Assembly: GCA_036396795.1 (NCBI GenBank)
Contig: DASWKF010000094.1
Span: 1-64,000, forward strand
Reading direction: 5' to 3'
Source: JAHEEM01 sp036396795
Lineage (GTDB): Bacteria > Pseudomonadota > Gammaproteobacteria > Steroidobacterales > Rariloculaceae
Length of the DNA stretch: 64,000 nucleotides
The notes beneath the pieces were generated by a model. The model was not told the DNA's origin, did no database searches, and worked only from the letters and a program-made list of their open reading frames with translations. How positions within the stretch are numbered: the stretch's first letter is position 1; the number at the start of each line of letters is the position of its first letter. The position numbers were made by a program, and so were the translations under genes. Of this stretch, positions 7,528 to 15,759 are shown one piece after another.

Positions 7528-9429
7528 CTAGCGCGCCGTGAGGATCTGAGCTTCCGCTCCCGGGGCCGGTAGCTCAGCCTCCAAGGCGACGGGCCGGCCG
7601 TTTTGAAATTGGGCGATCGGCAAGCGGCGATGAATCTCGCCGCGATCATCCATCCACAGATCGCCCGACATCCCGGGGATGGAGATGAAAACCCGGCCGC
7701 CGTTGTAGAGCATCGGAACCAGCCGGTAGGCGTCGAAGCCCATACCGTAGAGCCGCAGCCAGCGCGCAGACGCAGTGCGCTGCGGCCAATAGGACGTGAG
7801 CGATGCCATGAGCTCGCGGGCGTTGTCGTCCGGCGTGAGCAGCCACGGCGTTTCGGGGAAGATCACGCCGTTGAGATCCACGTCGGCGCCCTGATTGACT
7901 GCGTCGTAGACCTCCGAGGTCGCGTACGTCGGCAGATCGCCCGCGAAATGAAAGCGAAATTGCGGCGCGAGCAGCCTGCCCGCGCGCGGCTGGGCGGCGA
8001 AGAAGATCATGTCGACGTCTTGACGGCGGCGCGGCTCGAACTCGATCGGCACGCCTAGGTTGGCCGCCAGTCGTTGATATCGCTGCGTGCTGAAGCTCAG
8101 ATTCAGCAAGGTCGTTATCGCCAGGGAGAAATCCCGCGTGCCGGTGTCGTAGGCCCGAAACTGCAGCAGCGAGCCTCCCAGCGCTTCGAGCTCGGCTTGG
8201 AAGCTCTGCAGCAGCCGCAGCCCCCAATCGTCGTTCGGAATCAAGGCTACGGCGTTCCTCGCGCCGGCCGCGATCGCGTGCCGTGCGACCTCGGCGGCTT
8301 CGTCCTCCGGCGCGAGCGCGAACTGGTAGAAGTTCTCGGGTGGGGGCAGATTGCTCTGCAAATTGTTCAGCGCCAAGGTGGGCACGATGCCCGAGATCGG
8401 AACCACGGTTTCGACATCCGGCTTGAGCAGCGGCCCGACGATGAAATCGGCGCCGTCGACCTGCGCTTGCAGATAAGCTTCGTGGCTTCCGAGCTGGTCG
8501 GTGTCGTAGATTTTCAGGCGCGTATCGGAGCCGGACGGGTTGCTCAGGTAGGCGGCAATAAAGCCGTCACGGATCGCCGCCGCCTCCGGAATGCGGCTCA
8601 GCGGCAACAGCACCGCGATCTGTTGCGGATACGCGCGAGCGACGCGGTCCTCCTCGAGGAGCTGCGGCAGCAGGAATCGCGACGCGGGATGACGCGGATA
8701 AGCCGCCATCCACTCGGTCAAGCCTTCGGCGACCGTGAACGGATTGCTGCGCATCGCAACCGCGACGGGAAACAGCCCGAGCCAGCCGTCGACCGTGGGA
8801 TCGCCGCTGGCAACGACCGGCCGTGCCGACAGCTGATTGCGCAAGCCGTTCCAGATCAGCTCGTGATTCGCGAGGATCTCGGTGTCGCTGTCGAGCCACA
8901 AATCGCGCTCGACCAGGATGCGTACGGCGTCCTCGACGCGCCCGAGGCGAAACAACGCGCGGCCCTGCGCCGCCATCGCGCGCAGCGACAGGCTCTGATC
9001 CGTGCTCGTCTCGGCGCCGCTCAAATGCTCCAGGGCCGCGGCCGGGTCGTTGCCGAAGAGCGCAAGCTCCGCAGACAAGACCCGGATCCACTGCTGCTGC
9101 CCGGCATCGGCGTTTTCCTGCGCCCGGCTCAGCCAGGGCCGAGCCGCCTCCAAGGCACCGCCGTCGATCAAAAGGCGCGCCGCGGCGATCGCGTGCCGCG
9201 AGCGCTCGCTAGCGGATGCACGCTCGAACAGAGTCGCGTGCACCGCCACGGCTTGCTGGATGTCGCCCGCGGCTTCCAACGCGGCCGCACGGCGCTCGAG
9301 CTGCGTATCGTCGGTGACCACGACAGGCCCGCCGGTCGTGCACGCCGCGAGCGAAAGCAGCGCCGCGAGCAGGAACGTATAGTTGAGCGATCTAATTGCT
9401 TGCACGGTGCGTAGGCTCGGGGGCAGCAT
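7528..9429 (-). CDS. lpoA: Penicillin-binding protein activator LpoA (outer-membrane lipoprotein)
   Basis: LpoA is an outer-membrane lipoprotein that reaches through the peptidoglycan to activate the class A synthase PBP1A. Starting at ATG 9429 the product is 633 residues with a lipoprotein signal ending LSLAAC, where Cys30 is lipidated. The N-terminal half is TPR-like helical repeats (AALEAAGDIQQAVAVH..., ALFRLGRVEDAVRIL). The C-terminal half is a periplasmic-binding-protein-like fold (IAVLLPLSRIPEAAAIRDGF... onward). An in-frame ATG at 9453 would add eight residues and overlap rsmI, so I prefer 9429. It is divergent from rsmI, as in many gammaproteobacteria. Confidence 0.92.
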   Translation of the reverse strand: MLPPSLRTVQAIRSLNYTFLLAALLSLAACTTGGPVVVTDDTQLERRAAALEAAGDIQQAVAVHATLFERASASERSRHAIAAARLLIDGGALEAARPWLSRAQENADAGQQQWIRVLSAELALFGNDPAAALEHLSGAETSTDQSLSLRAMAAQGRALFRLGRVEDAVRILVERDLWLDSDTEILANHELIWNGLRNQLSARPVVASGDPTVDGWLGLFPVAVAMRSNPFTVAEGLTEWMAAYPRHPASRFLLPQLLEEDRVARAYPQQIAVLLPLSRIPEAAAIRDGFIAAYLSNPSGSDTRLKIYDTDQLGSHEAYLQAQVDGADFIVGPLLKPDVETVVPISGIVPTLALNNLQSNLPPPENFYQFALAPEDEAAEVARHAIAAGARNAVALIPNDDWGLRLLQSFQAELEALGGSLLQFRAYDTGTRDFSLAITTLLNLSFSTQRYQRLAANLGVPIEFEPRRRQDVDMIFFAAQPRAGRLLAPQFRFHFAGDLPTYATSEVYDAVNQGADVDLNGVIFPETPWLLTPDDNARELMASLTSYWPQRTASARWLRLYGMGFDAYRLVPMLYNGGRVFISIPGMSGDLWMDDRGEIHRRLPIAQFQNGRPVALEAELPAPGAEAQILTAR

Positions 9430-9435
9430 GCGGTC

Positions 9436-10269
9436 ATGACAACCGAGTCTCACGGCGTGCTCTATGTGGTGAGCACGCCCATCGGAAATCTCGATGATCT
9501 CAGTCCTCGCGCTCGACAGATGCTGGCCAAGGTAGAAGTCGTTGCCGCCGAGGATACCCGGCGCACGCGGGGATTACTATCGAGTATCGGGGCGAATCGC
9601 ACACTAATCGCCTACCACGATCACAACGAGTCGCGCCGGACCCCGCAACTGCTCGCGCGGCTCAAACGGGGCGAGTCCGTGGCGCTGGTCAGCGACGCCG
9701 GCACGCCGTTGATCAGCGATCCCGGCCTCAAGCTCGTGCAGGCCGCGCTCGCCGATAACTTGCGCGTCGTCGCCATCCCGGGGCCGAGCGCGGTGCTCGC
9801 GGCGCTCGCGATCTCGGGGCTGCCGACCGATCGGTTCGTCTTCGAAGGCTTTCTGCCGAGCCGTGCCGCGGCTCGCCGTGCGCGCCTCGAAGGCCTGCGC
9901 GAGGAGCGGCGCACGCTGGTGTTCTTCGAGGCCGTGCACCGCATCGAGGCGGCGCTGGCCGATCTCGCGGCCGTCTTCGGCGGCGCGCGGCCCGCGGCGC
10001 TCGCGCGTGAGCTGACGAAGCTGCACGAAGCCTTGTACCCGGGGACTCTCGAGAGCTTGAGCGCGCGCCTCGGCGAGGCCATTCCTCTCAAGGGCGAATT
10101 CGTGCTCGTCGTCGCAGGCGATGCGACGCCCGTGAGCGGCGATATGGCCGAGGCGCAACGTGTTTTTGCCGTGCTGGCCGCGGAGTTACCGACCGGGCAG
10201 GCGGCCCGGTTGACGGCGGCGATCACCGGGGTCAAGCGCAACGCGGTGTATCGCCTGACGCACGGCTAG
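9436..10269 (+). CDS. rsmI: 16S rRNA (cytidine-1402-2'-O)-methyltransferase RsmI
   Basis: RsmI methylates the ribose of C1402 in the 16S rRNA decoding centre using SAM. The same base is N4-methylated by RsmH, which is encoded 1.1 kb downstream. The 277-residue protein has the tetrapyrrole-methylase fold, with YVVSTPIGNLDDLSPRA at the N-terminus, AAEDTRRT, ALVSDAGTPLISDPG and PGPSAVLAAL. The ATG at 9436 lies 6 bp from the divergent lpoA start, so the two genes share a very compact control region. Confidence 0.95.
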   Translation: MTTESHGVLYVVSTPIGNLDDLSPRARQMLAKVEVVAAEDTRRTRGLLSSIGANRTLIAYHDHNESRRTPQLLARLKRGESVALVSDAGTPLISDPGLKLVQAALADNLRVVAIPGPSAVLAALAISGLPTDRFVFEGFLPSRAAARRARLEGLREERRTLVFFEAVHRIEAALADLAAVFGGARPAALARELTKLHEALYPGTLESLSARLGEAIPLKGEFVLVVAGDATPVSGDMAEAQRVFAVLAAELPTGQAARLTAAITGVKRNAVYRLTHG

Positions 10270-10306
10270 GCAGACTAGGCGGCGGCGCGCTGCTAAGCTA
10301 GCGCTC

Positions 10307-10652
10307 GGGAGTCGGCCGGGCAGCCGCTGGGGCAAGTCCCCGGAGGAAAGTCCGGGCTCCGTTGGGCAGGGTGCCAGGTAACGCCTGGGGGGCGCGAGCC
10401 TACGGAAAGTGCCACAGAAAATATACCGCCCGACTGTTGGTCGGGTAAGGGTGAAAAGGTGCGGTAAGAGCGCACCGCGCAGGTGGTAACACGCTGCGGC
10501 ACGGTAAACCCCACCTGGAGCAAGACCGAATAGGGGAACGCATCACGTCCGCCCTGACGAGTTCCCGGGTAGGTCGCTAGAGGCTCACGGTGACGTGAGC
10601 CCAAGATGAATGGCTGCTCTCGACAGAACCCGGCTTACAGGCCGGCTCCCAC
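10307..10652 (+). ncRNA. rnpB: RNase P RNA (class A)
   Basis: This is the catalytic RNA that trims the 5' leader of tRNA precursors. The conserved block GAGGAAAGTCCGGGCTCC is present near 10340-10360, as are the ACAGAAAATATACCGCC segment, GGTAAGGGTGAAAAGGTG-like P10-P12 sequence, and AGATGAATGGCTGCTC with CAGAACCCGGCTTACAG near the 3' end. The terminal helix P1 pairs 10307-10317 with 10640-10650 through 11 pairs including one G-U. Its position between rsmI and mraZ matches pseudomonads. The ends are estimated from P1. No U-tract terminator is evident downstream. Confidence 0.95.
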
Positions 10653-10784
10653 TCTCTTGAACGGTCACGCGTGACGCCCAGGCAACCTGAATCGTCACAT
10701 CAAAAGAGTTGTATAGGCGATTGATTTTCTGTCCGGAGCAGTTCCTCGCGCGCTTGCGGTCTCACGCCTAACTCCCTGTCACAC

Positions 10785-10836
10785 AAAAAATTTTTGAGTC
10801 TGTCGGTTGACAGTGGCCGGCCGGCCTACCTATAGT
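10785..10836 (+). promoter_or_regulatory. Strong sigma-70 promoter of the dcw cluster (Pmra)
   Basis: A perfect -35 box TTGACA (10807-10812) is followed by an 18-bp spacer and a -10 box TATAGT (10831-10836). An A6T5 tract at 10785-10795, about 12 bp ahead of the -35 box, may act as an UP element. This is the only strong promoter I can see before the long mraZ-to-lpxC gene series. The predicted start site, near 10843, lies just before the MraZ repeats. Confidence 0.8.
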
Positions 10837-10870
10837 GTCACAAAGTGGTACAAAGTGGGGAAAAATGGGG
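10836..10870 (+). promoter_or_regulatory. MraZ operator: direct repeats of TGGGN with 10-bp period
   Basis: TGGTA (10846), TGGGG (10856) and TGGGG (10866) start exactly 10 bp apart, each separated by 5-bp spacers. A weaker TGTCA at 10836 keeps the same phase. This matches the TGGGN-N5 direct repeats bound by the ring-shaped repressor MraZ in other bacteria. The repeats lie between the -10 box and the mraZ ATG, which fits autorepression of the cluster. Confidence 0.8.
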
Positions 10871-10875
10871 TCGCT

Positions 10876-11331
10876 ATGTTCCGCGGCGCTACCAGAGTCA
10901 CGCTCGATGCGAAAGGGCGGCTGGCGATCCCGAGCCGGTATCGGGAGCGTTTGGCCAGCCGCGCCGAAGGAAAGCTGGTAGCGACCGTCGACCGCGATCA
11001 ATGCCTGCTGATCTACCCGCTGCCCGAATGGGAGGAAATCGAACGTAAGTTGGACCGCCTGCCCGCTCTCAAGAACCGGGTGCGGCAGCTTCAACGCCTC
11101 ATGCTGGGCTACGCCACGGAGCTCGAGATGGACGGTCAGGGCCGCGTTCTGCTGTCTCGAGAGCTTCGTGATTTCGCAGGTTTGGACAAACAGGCCATGC
11201 TCGTCGGCCAGGGAAAAAAGTTCGAGCTATGGGACGAAGAAAGGTGGAAAGCGCGCCTGGATGAGTGGTTGTCGACTGGCGACCATGACGGAGAAGCGCT
11301 ACCGGCAGAACTCGAATCATTGTCTCTCTGA
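10876..11331 (+). CDS. mraZ: Transcriptional regulator / division cluster protein MraZ
   Basis: MraZ is an AbrB/SpoVT-like DNA-binding protein that forms rings and represses the dcw cluster, including its own gene. The 151-residue product begins MFRGATRVTLDAKGRLAIPS and contains two copies of the MraZ domain, each with a D-x-K/Q-G-R motif (DAKGRL near residue 10 and DGQGRVLLS near residue 85). ATG 10876 is chosen over an in-frame upstream start because that one would lie inside the -35 box. The MraZ-type repeats lie directly upstream. Confidence 0.95.
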   Translation: MFRGATRVTLDAKGRLAIPSRYRERLASRAEGKLVATVDRDQCLLIYPLPEWEEIERKLDRLPALKNRVRQLQRLMLGYATELEMDGQGRVLLSRELRDFAGLDKQAMLVGQGKKFELWDEERWKARLDEWLSTGDHDGEALPAELESLSL

Positions 11332-11352
11332 GAGCACTCGCGCTTGACGGGC

Positions 11353-12294
11353 ATGGCTAGCCATCAGCCCGTGCTGGTGAAGGAGGCCCTCGAGGGATTG
11401 GCGGTGGTAAGCGACGGCTGCTACGTCGATGGCACCTACGGACGTGGGGGACATAGCGCTGAGATTCTCGAGCGGCTTGGTGAGCAGGGGCGGCTACTGG
11501 CTCTCGACAAGGACCCCGAAGCGGCGGCCCACGGGCGAGCGCGCTTCGCGGACGATCCGCGCGTCACTGTACTGCATGCCGGCTTCGAGAGCTTGCGAGA
11601 CCGGGTCGAGCCTTGGCTTCAAGGGCGGCCGCTCGCAGGCGTGCTGCTCGACCTCGGCGTTTCCTCGCCGCAACTCGAAGCACCCGAGCGTGGTTTCAGC
11701 TTTGCCAAGGACGGACCGTTGGACATGCGCATGAACACCGCCGAAGGGCGCCCGGTATCCGCGTGGCTTGCCGGGGTCGGCCAAGCCGAGTTGGCACAAG
11801 TGCTCGCGGCCTACGGCGAAGAGCCGCGAGCCCGCCAGCTCGCGGCGGCGATCGTCAAGGCGCGCACGCGCAAGCCCATCGCGACGACGCGTGAGCTCGC
11901 CGAGATCATCGAACGGCATTCGCCGCAACGGCCGCAGAGGCTGCATCCGGCAACGCGCGTGTTTCAGGCCCTGCGCATCCAGATCAACGCGGAGCTTGCG
12001 TCCTTGGAGCGCGCGCTGGCGCAGTCCCTGGAGCTACTCGGGCCGGGTGGGCGCCTCTGCGTCATCAGCTTTCATTCGCTCGAGGACCGCCTCGTGAAGC
12101 GTTTCATTAATCGCGAGAGCCGCGGCGATCCGGTGTACGCCGGTCTGCCGAGCGCACCAAGCGCGGCGCTGCCGCGGCTCGAGAAGATCGGCGGCTTGAT
12201 CCGGCCTTCGGCTGCCGAGCTTACGGCGAACCCGCGCGCCAGGAGCGCGCGCCTGCGTGTCGCCGAAAAGCTCGATGCGGTGCCGTCTTGTTGA
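11353..12294 (+). CDS. rsmH: 16S rRNA (cytosine-1402-N4)-methyltransferase RsmH
   Basis: RsmH (MraW) methylates N4 of C1402 in 16S rRNA. From ATG 11353 the product has 313 residues and starts MASHQPVLVKEAL. A TTG at 11344 would add three residues. Visible motifs are the SAM-binding GTYGRGGHS, LLDLGVSSPQL, RGFSF and DMRMN segments, RIQINAEL and the C-terminal SFHSLEDRLVK. Two enzymes for the same rRNA base (RsmI and RsmH) are encoded in this window. The stop overlaps the ftsL start. Confidence 0.96.
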   Translation: MASHQPVLVKEALEGLAVVSDGCYVDGTYGRGGHSAEILERLGEQGRLLALDKDPEAAAHGRARFADDPRVTVLHAGFESLRDRVEPWLQGRPLAGVLLDLGVSSPQLEAPERGFSFAKDGPLDMRMNTAEGRPVSAWLAGVGQAELAQVLAAYGEEPRARQLAAAIVKARTRKPIATTRELAEIIERHSPQRPQRLHPATRVFQALRIQINAELASLERALAQSLELLGPGGRLCVISFHSLEDRLVKRFINRESRGDPVYAGLPSAPSAALPRLEKIGGLIRPSAAELTANPRARSARLRVAEKLDAVPSC

Positions 12295-12575
12295 GCGGCA
12301 AGCTCCAGCTCGGCTTGTGTCTGCCGCTCGCGATCGCCGTGGTCGCTTCGGCGGTGTGGGTCACGGCGGTCAAGCATCAGGCGCGGCAATCGTTCATCGA
12401 GCTCGAGGCGCTCAACCGCGAGCACGACCGGCTGCAAGTCGATTGGGGCCGCCTGCAGCTCGAGGAAAGCGCTTGGGCTGCGCATCCGCGCATCGAGACG
12501 CTCGCACGCGAGCGCCTGGGCCTCGACATGCCGTCGTCGCAGCAATTGGTGATGCTCGCGGAGCCGCCTCGATGA
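12288..12575 (+). CDS. ftsL: Cell division protein FtsL
   Basis: FtsL is a small bitopic divisome protein that works with FtsB and FtsQ and activates FtsWI. The 95-residue product has a short N-terminus, one membrane helix (about residues 8-26) and a periplasmic coiled-coil rich in Leu, Glu and Arg (IELEALNREHDRLQVDWGRL). The start is TTG at 12288, with a second TTG immediately following. There is no nearby ATG, and the rsmH stop lies within the first codons. The stop overlaps the ftsI ATG (ATGA). Confidence 0.9.
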   Translation: MLSGKLQLGLCLPLAIAVVASAVWVTAVKHQARQSFIELEALNREHDRLQVDWGRLQLEESAWAAHPRIETLARERLGLDMPSSQQLVMLAEPPR

Positions 12576-14299
12576 GATCGAAACGCCGCTCCGCGCCGCA
12601 TCAATGGAGCCGCTGGCGTTCCGTGTTGCTGCTCGCAGGGTTTGCCGCGGCGGGCGGAGTGCTCGAGGCGAGGCTCTTCTACCTGCAAATCGTCGACAAG
12701 GAATTTCTCGCCGCCCAGGGCGACGACCGCCATCTGAGGACCGTGCAGATCTCGGCGCACCGCGGACCCATCGTCGATCGCGACGGTGAGCCGCTCGCCG
12801 TCAGCACGCCGGTAGACAGCATCTGGGCGAACCCGACGAGGCTCATGCCCGCGATCGAGCGCATCGGCGAGCTTGCAGCGGTGCTCGAGCTCGAGGAAGG
12901 CTGGCTCACGCGCCGCGTCACCAGCAGCCTGGACAAAGAGTTCATCTATCTGCGCCGGCATCTGCGACCCGACCATGCCGCCCGGGCTCTCGAGCTCGGC
13001 CTGCCGGGGGTCGGAGCGCTCAGAGAGTACCGGCGCTACTACCCGAGCGGCGAGGTCACGGGCCACCTGCTGGGCTTCACCAACATCGACGACCGGGGCC
13101 AGGAAGGCCTGGAGCTCGCCTACGACTATTGGCTGCGCGGCGAGACCGGCGCCAAGCGCGTGATCCAGGATCGTCTCGGCCGCACGATCGAGGATGTCGA
13201 GCTGATCGCTTCCGCGAGGCCGGGTAAGACACTGACGACCAGCCTCGATCTACGACTGCAATACCTCGCCTATCGCGAGCTCAAGCGCGCCGTCGCCGAG
13301 AACGACGCGCTGTCGGGCTCGGCCGTGATTCTCGACGTCGACAGCGGCGAGATTCTCGCGATGGTCAATCAGCCGTCGTTCAATCCCAACGATCGCAACC
13401 AGCTCGACGTTAGCCGCTACCGCAATCGCGCCATCACCGACATCTTCGAGCCCGGCTCGAGCTTCAAGCCGCTGATCGCCGCGGCGGCGTTGGAGACCGG
13501 GCGTTACCGGGCCGGCTCCGTCATCGATACCTCACCCGGGCATCTGCGCGTCGGCGGCCGCGTCATCACCCAGGACAACAGCAATCTCGGCAAGATCGAC
13601 TTGACCACGATCCTCGCGCGCTCGAGCAACGTCGGTATCGGCATGGTCGCGTTGGATCTCGAGCAACAGGATCTATGGCGCGTGCTGACGAGCTTCGGCA
13701 TCGGCCGGCTGACCGCGAGCGGCTTTCCCGGCGAGTCGGCCGGTGTGCTCAACGATCCGGATTATTGGCGCCCCGTGGGGCAGGCCAGCCTGGCTTACGG
13801 CTACGGCCTGAGCGTGACCGCGCTGCAGCTCGCACAGGCCTACGCGGCGATCGCGGCCGACGGCGTGCGCAGGCCCGTGTCGCTGCTCGCGCTCGAGTCG
13901 CCGCCAGCGGGCCAGAGGGTCGTGTCGGTGGCGACGGCGCGAGAGGTCAGGGGCATGCTGGAGGCGGTCGTGTCGCCGCGCGGCACGGGGCAGCGCGCGG
14001 CCATCGACAATTTTCGCGTCGCCGGCAAGACCGGCACGACCTGGAAATCGGCTCCAGGCGGTTACTCGAAGGACCGCTATTTTGCCGTCTTCGCAGGCTT
14101 GGCGCCGGCCAGCGATCCGAAGCTCGTCGCCGTCGTCGTCATCGACGAGCCGCGCGGCGAAGAGTATTACGGCGGCGAGGTCGCGGCACCGGTGTTCGCG
14201 AGCATCGTAGCGGGCGCGCTGCGAGTGCTCGCGGTCGCACCCGACGCGCTCGTCGAGACGCCGCGCGACATCGTCGCGCTTCTGGAGGGCGATCAATGA
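12572..14299 (+). CDS. ftsI: Septal peptidoglycan transpeptidase FtsI (PBP3)
   Basis: This class B penicillin-binding protein crosslinks septal peptidoglycan together with FtsW. The 575-residue product has an N-terminal membrane anchor (about residues 17-34), a pedestal domain with the RGPIVDRDG motif near residue 64, and a transpeptidase domain. The active motifs are SxxK at Ser296-Lys299 (GSSFKP), SxN at Ser351-Asn353 and KTGT near residue 487. The open frame extends upstream, but ATG 12572 overlaps the ftsL stop and gives the expected N-terminus. The stop overlaps the murE start. Confidence 0.97.
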   Translation: MRSKRRSAPHQWSRWRSVLLLAGFAAAGGVLEARLFYLQIVDKEFLAAQGDDRHLRTVQISAHRGPIVDRDGEPLAVSTPVDSIWANPTRLMPAIERIGELAAVLELEEGWLTRRVTSSLDKEFIYLRRHLRPDHAARALELGLPGVGALREYRRYYPSGEVTGHLLGFTNIDDRGQEGLELAYDYWLRGETGAKRVIQDRLGRTIEDVELIASARPGKTLTTSLDLRLQYLAYRELKRAVAENDALSGSAVILDVDSGEILAMVNQPSFNPNDRNQLDVSRYRNRAITDIFEPGSSFKPLIAAAALETGRYRAGSVIDTSPGHLRVGGRVITQDNSNLGKIDLTTILARSSNVGIGMVALDLEQQDLWRVLTSFGIGRLTASGFPGESAGVLNDPDYWRPVGQASLAYGYGLSVTALQLAQAYAAIAADGVRRPVSLLALESPPAGQRVVSVATAREVRGMLEAVVSPRGTGQRAAIDNFRVAGKTGTTWKSAPGGYSKDRYFAVFAGLAPASDPKLVAVVVIDEPRGEEYYGGEVAAPVFASIVAGALRVLAVAPDALVETPRDIVALLEGDQ

Positions 14300-15759
14300 T
14301 GGCCGCGCTCGCAACAGCCGTCATGAGTCTCGGCGAGCTGCTCGGTCCGGCGGCCGGTGAGCTCGCGGGCTTGGCCGTATCCGATCTCGTTTCCGACAGC
14401 CGCCAGGTGACCGCCGGGGCCGCTTTCGTGGCGCTGCCCGGCGCGCGCGGTCACGGTCTCGAGCATGCCGAGGAGGCGCTGGCTCGCGGCGCCGCAGTAG
14501 TGCTGTATGCCCCGGCGCCGGGTCGCGCCGCGCCCTCGCCCGGGGTGGCCGTCGCCGATCTGCCCGAGCGCCTCGGGGAGCTCGCGCGAACCTTTTTCGG
14601 TCTGGCGCAAAGGCCGATGGCGCTCACGGGCGTCACCGGAACCAACGGCAAGACCACGGTCGCGCAGCTGATTGCGGCGGCGCGCACGCAGCTGGGGCGG
14701 GCTTGCGGATATCTGGGCACGCTCGGCGTCGGTGTGCCTCCGGCGCTCGCGCCGCAGGCCCTGACGACGCCGGATTGCCTCACGCTGCATCGCTCGCTCA
14801 AAGGCCTCGGCACGGCGGAAGCCGCACTGGAAGTGTCCTCGCACGCGCTGAGCCAGGATCGCATTGCCGGACTGCGCTTCTCCACGGCGGTGTTCACCAA
14901 CCTGACGCGGGACCACCTTGACTACTACGCGGACCTTCAGAGTTACGCTGAGGCCAAAGCGAAGCTGTTCACGCGGGACGGCCTCGAGCACGCGGTGATC
15001 TTCATCGACGACGCCTACGGCGCGGCGCTGACCCGGCGGCTTGCGCCCTCGGTCGAGGCGCTCACCGTGAGCCTGGTCGGCGACGCCTCGATCCGGGGCC
15101 GCATCGTCGCGGCGACGCTCGAGGGTCTCTCGATCGAGACGGTCACGCCTCGAGGGAGCGCGCAAATCCACTCGCCGCTGATCGGCGACTTCAACGCCGA
15201 GAACCTGTTGCTTGCGCTCGGGGCATTGCTTGCGATGGATACACCGCTCGGCGAGGCTTGCGCCGCGCTCGCGGCCTGCCCGCCTTCGCCGGGCCGCATG
15301 CAGCGGGTCGCAGGCCCCGCCGGCACGCCCTCGGCCGTCGTCGATTACGCGCATACGCCCGACGCGCTGCGGCGCGCCCTGGAAAGCCTGCGCGGCTTGA
15401 CGCAAGGCGAGCTCTGGTGCGTCTTCGGCTGCGGCGGCGAGCGCGATAAGGGCAAGCGCCCCATGATGGGTGCGGTCGCCGCGGAGCACGCCGACCATGT
15501 CGTCCTGACGGACGACAATCCGCGCGGCGAGGATCCGGCCGCGATCGTCGCCGACATTCGACGCGGCATGGCCGAGGCAACCGCCACCGTCGAGCACGAT
15601 CGACGCGCGGCGATCGCGTTCGCGATCCGATCTGCGGCCGCGAACGACGTCGTACTGGTCGCGGGCAAGGGTCACGAGACCGTCCAGCACATCGGCCGCG
15701 AGCGGCGTGAATTCAGCGACCGGGCCGTGCTCGAATCGTTGCTCGGGGGCGTGACGTGA
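14296..15759 (+). CDS. murE: UDP-MurNAc-L-Ala-D-Glu:meso-DAP ligase MurE
   Basis: MurE adds meso-diaminopimelate to UDP-MurNAc-dipeptide using ATP in the cytoplasm. The 487-residue protein shows the Mur-ligase P-loop TGTNGKTT and the DNPR motif (DDNPRGEDP near residue 410), which is diagnostic for meso-DAP rather than lysine as the added amino acid, so the wall is A1-gamma type. The start could be ATG 14296, 14299 or 14323. I use the first because it overlaps the ftsI stop. TGATG links it to murF. Confidence 0.96.
   Translation: MMAALATAVMSLGELLGPAAGELAGLAVSDLVSDSRQVTAGAAFVALPGARGHGLEHAEEALARGAAVVLYAPAPGRAAPSPGVAVADLPERLGELARTFFGLAQRPMALTGVTGTNGKTTVAQLIAAARTQLGRACGYLGTLGVGVPPALAPQALTTPDCLTLHRSLKGLGTAEAALEVSSHALSQDRIAGLRFSTAVFTNLTRDHLDYYADLQSYAEAKAKLFTRDGLEHAVIFIDDAYGAALTRRLAPSVEALTVSLVGDASIRGRIVAATLEGLSIETVTPRGSAQIHSPLIGDFNAENLLLALGALLAMDTPLGEACAALAACPPSPGRMQRVAGPAGTPSAVVDYAHTPDALRRALESLRGLTQGELWCVFGCGGERDKGKRPMMGAVAAEHADHVVLTDDNPRGEDPAAIVADIRRGMAEATATVEHDRRAAIAFAIRSAAANDVVLVAGKGHETVQHIGRERREFSDRAVLESLLGGVT

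Noticed and set aside
10664..10675. Palindrome GTCACGCGTGAC as rnpB terminator
   Set aside because: The stem is only six base pairs and no T-run follows.
10785..10795. A6T5 tract as a terminator for rnpB
   Set aside because: It has no GC stem before it and lies in the position of an UP element of the mraZ promoter.
10807..10875. Extended MraZ N-terminus from a start at 10807
   Set aside because: That start lies inside the -35 box and the extra residues are not part of the family; ATG 10876 fits.
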